Origin: an uncultured Clostridia bacterium
GTDB lineage: Bacteria > Bacillota > Clostridia > Oscillospirales > Oscillospiraceae
DNA length: 11,311 nt
Assembly: GCA_945867445.1 (NCBI GenBank)
Contig: CAMBID010000007.1
Span: 1 to 11,311, forward strand
Direction of reading: 5' to 3'
The position numbers and the translations under genes are program-made. Below the pieces are notes generated by a model that was not told the origin of the DNA, made no database searches, and saw only the letters and a program-made list of their open reading frames with translations. This document shows positions 11,308 to 11,311 of the stretch, piece by piece. Each line of letters opens with the position of its first letter. Within the stretch, counting starts at the first letter, position 1.

Positions 11308-11311
11308 CGCC

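Noticed and set aside
1..11311. Mobile element, prophage, CRISPR array or defence system
   Set aside because: No transposase, integrase, terminal repeats, spaced direct repeats or toxin-antitoxin-like gene pair is visible. Composition is even and every sizeable gene has a housekeeping-type assignment.

Overview
The window looks like a GC-rich chromosomal segment of a Gram-positive gut-type Clostridia bacterium, probably an Oscillospiraceae relative of Flavonifractor, Lawsonibacter or Pseudoflavonifractor. I infer this from high GC, strong AAGGAGG-type ribosome binding sites, sigma-A style promoters, Bacillota-restricted families (DUF1292, PheB/UPF0735, DUF6512-like) and a class A penicillin-binding protein with a short basic cytoplasmic head. 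I could run no database search, so the genus is a guess. There is no phage, transposon, CRISPR array or rRNA/tRNA gene.

Left half, minus strand (about 1-4440). In transcription order: a DUF1292 protein with its own promoter; a promoter-to-terminator interval with no protein gene that most likely encodes a structured non-coding RNA, with 6S RNA as my best candidate; a membrane-anchored parvulin-type foldase with its own promoter and terminator; then a tight group of tcdA (tRNA t6A dehydratase), a DUF554 membrane protein and a GNAT acetyltransferase that runs off the left edge.

Right half, plus strand (about 4528-11311). A divergent promoter drives a bifunctional class A PBP (TTG start) that ends at a strong intrinsic terminator. 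A second promoter then drives an amino-acid cluster: pheB (HTH plus ACT), hom (homoserine dehydrogenase), lysC (aspartate kinase), a small DUF6512-like membrane protein and a stand-alone ACT-domain protein. hom and lysC supply the aspartate-family branch (Thr/Met/Lys and diaminopimelate). Diaminopimelate or lysine from this branch also feeds the peptide stem cross-linked by the neighbouring PBP, but that functional link is only an inference.

The most useful second-look items are: the 6S-like RNA locus; an ideal internal Shine-Dalgarno plus GTG in lysC at the place where the B. subtilis aspartokinase II beta subunit begins; a DUF1292 protein whose two halves appear in swapped order; a foldase with two tandem parvulin-like repeats, the first without catalytic residues; a homoserine dehydrogenase whose ACT domain is shrunken inside an ACT-rich operon; and a long AT-rich perfect inverted repeat at the right edge. 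None of these is clearly a new defence or mobile system. The window is mostly housekeeping sequence.
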